From the NCBI GenBank assembly GCA_944325685.1, contig CALVBC010000003.1:1-58075 (forward strand): 58,075 nucleotides of DNA, written 5' to 3'. Below are positions 54,613-58,075 of the stretch, in pieces. Each line of letters opens with the position of its first letter. Within the stretch, counting starts at the first letter, position 1. Origin of the DNA: an uncultured Erysipelotrichaceae bacterium (GTDB lineage: Bacteria > Bacillota_I > Bacilli_A > Erysipelotrichales > Erysipelotrichaceae). Both the position numbers and the translations under genes were made by a program. The notes under the pieces were generated by a model. The model ran no database searches. It worked only from the letters and a program-made list of their open reading frames with translations, and had not been told where the DNA came from.

Positions 54613-56263
54613 TCTTCATTTCTTCTGGTGCTTCAACGCCTAAGTAATATAAGGCGTTTTTTAAAGTGATCTTAGTAGCTAAGACCAAAGCTAGTCTTTG
54701 CTTAGTAAGTTCCATATTATCCGGGTCATTGACACGACATACGCTGTAGAAGCTATGGAAATACTGGGCTAGCTTTTGGATGTAGTTGCAGATCTTATTT
54801 GGTGCCCTGTCTCTAGCTGCATCAGCTACGACACTTGGAAACTCATTGATATACTTGAGCAGTTCTGTTTCCTTGTCACTTACAAGCAGATCATACTTTG
54901 GACATTTTTCGACTTTTGTATCTGCTTGTCTTAAGATCGATGCGATACGCGCATGAGCATATTGGGCATAGAATACCGGATTCTCATTGGTCTTTTTTCT
55001 CGCTAAGCCAAGATCAAAATCCATATGAGTATCTAAAGCCTTTGATAAGAAGAAATATCTAGCCGCATCGACTCCGATATCTTCGCATAGCTCTCTGATC
55101 GTAACGGCATTACCAGTACGCTTTGACATCTTGACTTCCTTACCATCCTCGACTAATCTGACCATCTGAACGATATCGACCTCTAAAGAGTCTTTAGGAT
55201 AGCCCATCGCTTCGATCGCTGCCTTCATCCTTGGGATATAGCCATGGTGATCAGCGCCCCAGATGTTGACGAGCTTTTGATAACCACGTTCAAACTTGTA
55301 CAGGTGATTGGCGATATCCGGTGTTAGATATGTATAGTAACCATCTGATTTCTTTAATACCCGGTCTTTATCATCACCATAGACACTTGACTTAAACCAG
55401 ATCGCCCCATCAGCCTCATATGTAAGGCCCATAGCGATCATCTTATCCATGACCTTATCGATACGCCCTTCTTCAACTAATTTCTTTTCCGAGATCCATG
55501 AGTCAAATTCACAACGGTAATATGCTAGATCATCACGGATCCTCTTCATCTCTAAGCGATAACCTTCATTTTTGAAAAAGTCATGAGCTTCTTCTTTAGA
55601 GACATTTAACCATTTATCACCATATTCATTTGCGATAGCGATACCGATATTCTTGACATCTTGACCATGATAGCCATCTTCAGGCAAAGTAAAATCAAGC
55701 CCTAATGCTTCTCTGTATCTAGCTTCAACTGATAGTCCTAACATCTCCATCTGATTACCAGCATCGTTGATATAGTACTCTCTTAGTACATTATAGCCAC
55801 TGGCCTTTAATAACCTGGCAACACTATCGCCCCATGCTGCACCCCTTGCATGTCCTAAATGCAAGATACCTGTAGGGTTAGCTGAGACATATTCTAGTAA
55901 GATCGCTAAGTTATCACCACTTGTATTCTTACCATAGTCATCACCTTCATCGATGACCGCATCGATAACATTCGCTAGTGCCTCTTTCTTCATGAAGAAG
56001 TTGATAAAACCCGGACCAGCGATCTCGATCCTATCGACATCAGCTAATCTTTCCTTTAAGCCTTTAGTGATGATATCAGCGATATCACTCGGCTTTCTTT
56101 TAGCTACTTTCGCTAAGCGCATCGCCACATTAGTGGCGTAATCTCCATTTGTACTATCCTTAGGGATCTCGATCATCAAGACACTATCTTCTACATCGAT
56201 CCCTAGACCTTCTTTGACGACTTCTCTGATCGCCTCTTTCAAACTTGTTTCGATCTCGTTCAT
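54602..56263 (-). CDS. argS: Arginyl-tRNA synthetase
   Basis: Class I synthetase that charges tRNA-Arg. The catalytic signatures HLGH (135-138, HIGH-type) and KMSKRTG near residue 370 are present, with the N-terminal tRNA-binding extension and the C-terminal DALR anticodon domain (YAQYAHARIASILRQ onward). The length is 553 residues, normal for the family. GAGG precedes ATG. It is a single gene whose stop lies within a perfect palindrome. Confidence 0.97.
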   Translation of the reverse strand: MNEIETSLKEAIREVVKEGLGIDVEDSVLMIEIPKDSTNGDYATNVAMRLAKVAKRKPSDIADIITKGLKERLADVDRIEIAGPGFINFFMKKEALANVIDAVIDEGDDYGKNTSGDNLAILLEYVSANPTGILHLGHARGAAWGDSVARLLKASGYNVLREYYINDAGNQMEMLGLSVEARYREALGLDFTLPEDGYHGQDVKNIGIAIANEYGDKWLNVSKEEAHDFFKNEGYRLEMKRIRDDLAYYRCEFDSWISEKKLVEEGRIDKVMDKMIAMGLTYEADGAIWFKSSVYGDDKDRVLKKSDGYYTYLTPDIANHLYKFERGYQKLVNIWGADHHGYIPRMKAAIEAMGYPKDSLEVDIVQMVRLVEDGKEVKMSKRTGNAVTIRELCEDIGVDAARYFFLSKALDTHMDFDLGLARKKTNENPVFYAQYAHARIASILRQADTKVEKCPKYDLLVSDKETELLKYINEFPSVVADAARDRAPNKICNYIQKLAQYFHSFYSVCRVNDPDNMELTKQRLALVLATKITLKNALYYLGVEAPEEMKRED

Positions 56264-56308
56264 ATCTACCTCATATAATTCCCATAAAGTTTATCATAAC
56301 TTAGATGA

Positions 56309-57364
56309 CTAAGCGATCATTTTCCCGATATAGGGGATCTTTCTCAATATATAAGCCACGATAAAGGCTAAGATAAAGACCACTAGTACTAATACCGGTA
56401 TCGATAATAGTGGACTAAACAGTAATGTATCAAAGCCTAAGGTATATAGGACACTGATACAGTAGTCATGCGTTAGGTATATCCCAAAGGATATCTTCGA
56501 TGTGATATCGATAAACCTATTGGTCTTGATATCTTTACCTTTGAAGAAGGTAAAGATAGTTATAGCCACAAGTAGAGTAATAAAACCTAGATTGTCATTA
56601 AACATCGGGATATTGATCATATCTCTTTCTATAGCTATATGGATATTTAAGATGATCGATATAATAAGACCTAATATCGCTAGTATATATATCGATAACT
56701 TAAGTTTCTTATTTAAGTCATAGGTCTTTAGATAATATCCTAATACATAGTACATACTATATCCCACTAACATCTTGACCTCTAATTTATTGATCCATAG
56801 CCCGATAGCTGTATCTTTACTTATAAGCCTTAAGATACAGGTCAAGATGATGGCTAAGATAAGATAGTATTCGATATCTTTTTTACTAGCCCCTTTTATA
56901 AAGCCCCTTAAGATCGGAGTCATGATATATAGGCCGATGATCAGATATAAGAACCACAAGTGATAATGGGTATTAGCGCATAGCGTATGATATAAGGCAT
57001 CAAATAAGACTGGGACACTGATATTAGTGATCCCATATAGATCGATGACATTATAGAAGGTGCCCCATACGATAAGGGCGACAAGTACTCTTAATATATA
57101 CTTAAAGAAGATATCTTTATATGTGACCTTCTTTAAAGGGTCTAATAAAAACATCCCTGAAAGCATCACAAACATCGGTACCGCCCATCGACATAGCATA
57201 TTGTATACTGACATCACCATCCACTCACCTGTTCCGATGATATCGCTTGTCATCGATATCGCTGATACATGGATAAAGATGACCGCAAATGTTGCGATCA
57301 CCCTCAATATATCAGCGTATACTAAACGTCCATTAGATACCTTGGTATCGTTTATAATTTCCAC
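56309..57364 (-). CDS. Membrane acyltransferase, AT3 family
   Basis: A 351-residue integral membrane protein with about ten helices of the acyltransferase-3 family, which O-acetylates polysaccharides or other surface molecules. The N-terminal LRVIATFAVIFIHVSA holds the conserved His, and HLWFLYLIIGLYIMTPIL is also family-specific. The start is GTG (57364), with TATAAT exactly six bases before it, the same leaderless spacing as at other genes; there is no ATG nearby. Substrate unknown, though the polysaccharide operon 5 kb away is a candidate. Confidence 0.88.
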   Translation of the reverse strand: MEIINDTKVSNGRLVYADILRVIATFAVIFIHVSAISMTSDIIGTGEWMVMSVYNMLCRWAVPMFVMLSGMFLLDPLKKVTYKDIFFKYILRVLVALIVWGTFYNVIDLYGITNISVPVLFDALYHTLCANTHYHLWFLYLIIGLYIMTPILRGFIKGASKKDIEYYLILAIILTCILRLISKDTAIGLWINKLEVKMLVGYSMYYVLGYYLKTYDLNKKLKLSIYILAILGLIISIILNIHIAIERDMINIPMFNDNLGFITLLVAITIFTFFKGKDIKTNRFIDITSKISFGIYLTHDYCISVLYTLGFDTLLFSPLLSIPVLVLVVFILAFIVAYILRKIPYIGKMIA

Positions 57365-57370
57365 CCCTTA

Positions 57371-57376
57371 ATTATA
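57371..57376 (-). promoter_or_regulatory. -10 element placing a leaderless GTG start
   Basis: Perfect TATAAT on the minus strand, six bases (TAAGGG) before the GTG at 57364. Leaderless GTG starts are known in actinobacteria. Confidence 0.6.
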
Positions 57377-58075
57377 GCTTAAGTCTATCAACTGTGCTAG
57401 TGTAGGCTATCAAAGCTTGGTCAATAGATTATCTGGTGAATTGATGTTTTCTTTGGTGTATTTATTATTGCTTCTTTATTTAACATCGATATCACTAGCT
57501 ATTACTCACGACTAACTCACGACTTAACTTTTCTGTATTGACTAATGTATTGTTTGATCAGACAATATAGATGATCGAAATATCACTAAACTATTTTGGT
57601 GGATGGCACTAGTGTATGCGATGTAGGAGTCCTTACTGGTGTCGTTCACTTTTTCGTATATTAAAGCGATCATTATACTAGCTCTAATGAAAATACTTTT
57701 ATCAAGATCACATATTACCTCAGATATTTACTGACAAGGATCGACCACCAAGTACGGATATATGCTATAATAGGAGTGCGAAATCTCGCTAAAGACTTAG
57801 AAGAAAGGAGTGGCTGCTACCACTCCTTTCATATATATAAAAGGATGTTTTTAGTAATGACCCTTAAATATTACTAATTTTGACCTGATCATTCGCATGT
57901 GAAATAAAATCAACGATAAGAAATAAAATCTTTCACACACAATTTTTAATACATCTGTTATAATCAAATCGTAGATAAGTACTTATTACATGCGATCATA
58001 TCATCATTATTTATAAAAATAACGATGATCCATAATTTAAAGCTTTGAAGCCATAATTTCAAAGTTAAGCCCTAA
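57377..58075. other. Long intergenic region without a protein gene
   Basis: About 700 bases with no convincing reading frame. It holds an exact tandem of two 11-base units (ACTCACGACT plus A or T, 57504-57525), a likely small RNA with promoter and terminator (57766-57830), a TATAAT at 57959-57964, and two hairpins near the end (58001-58031, and CTTTGAA/TTCAAAG after 58040). A gene probably starts beyond the right edge. Confidence 0.6.
57778..57830 (+). ncRNA. Candidate small RNA of about 50 bases
   Basis: An extended -10 TGCTATAAT (hexamer 57766-57771) would start a transcript at about 57778. It opens with a small hairpin (GCGA/TCGC) and ends with a perfect 10-base stem AAAGGAGTGG/CCACTCCTTT (57804-57829) and a U-rich tail. 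No ribosome-binding site or clear frame is needed to explain it, although a 33-codon GTG frame passes through. No known RNA family is recognised. Confidence 0.45.

Noticed and set aside
57778-57876. A 33-codon GTG frame through the candidate small RNA
   Set aside because: The GTG is only four to five bases after the -10, its sequence shows no protein-like pattern, and the frame runs through the terminator stem.

Overview
The window (58,075 bases) is chromosomal DNA from a low-GC Gram-positive bacterium. An RNA polymerase delta subunit, the order rpmE-tdk-prfA-prmC, FemX-type bridge enzymes and a tandem P1/P2 rRNA promoter point to Bacillota, Bacilli in the broad sense, perhaps an Erysipelotrichales-like gut anaerobe (inference). 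Rubrerythrin, ferrous iron uptake (FeoAB), a FucO-type alcohol dehydrogenase and a complete lower glycolysis block fit a fermenting anaerobe. Ile codons are nearly all ATC and GATC is very common.

Layout. 1-270: two rRNA promoters and a boxA leader reading off the left edge. 289-5363: phosphatase, peroxiredoxin, P-type ATPase, acetyltransferase, DegV. 5536-10914: translation and cell-wall block (prmC, prfA, tdk, rpmE, murA, a HAD phosphatase, a helical protein). 10966-13604: ftsH with two small partners. 13699-18686: TetR regulator, fba, a frameshifted lipoprotein, ispF, HAD, rpoE, ywiB-like, rubrerythrin. 18758-22501 (+ strand): CCA-adding enzyme, two FemX paralogs and tRNA-Thr, apparently one transcript. 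22600-25987: MFS carrier, zinc phospholipase-like protein, membrane-bound XRE regulator, orphan RelB antitoxin. 26078-29350: eno, tpiA, pgk. 29537-34401: duplicated-domain lipoprotein facing a cystine-type ABC importer plus C-S lyase. 34524-38558: MATE exporter with an unusual leader, PHP phosphoesterase, YigZ and small membrane proteins. 38713-44681: SIS protein, malQ, DivIC, second orphan RelB, feoAB plus a tiny feo membrane protein, FUSC-like protein. 44656-51662: polysaccharide operon (flippase, two glycosyltransferases, polymerase, UDP-glucose dehydrogenase, sugar kinase). 52213-57364: fucO, propeller-like lipoprotein, argS, acyltransferase. 57377-58075: no protein gene, but a likely small RNA.

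The most striking signal is not a gene. At about ten starts a TATAAT-like hexamer lies exactly 6 (once 7) bases before the start codon, with no room for a Shine-Dalgarno site, and at three more it lies 9 bases before. These genes are probably transcribed as leaderless mRNAs. In contrast, glycolytic, ribosomal and most other genes carry strong GGAGG sites. The genome seems to use two initiation modes side by side. The same rule was used here to correct several start codons (GNAT, TetR, DivIC, YigZ, FUSC, and the GTG start of the acyltransferase).

No CRISPR array, insertion sequence, integrase or prophage was seen. Decay is visible in an orphan relB followed by a 15-codon toxin remnant, and in a lipoprotein gene broken by a one-base shift.
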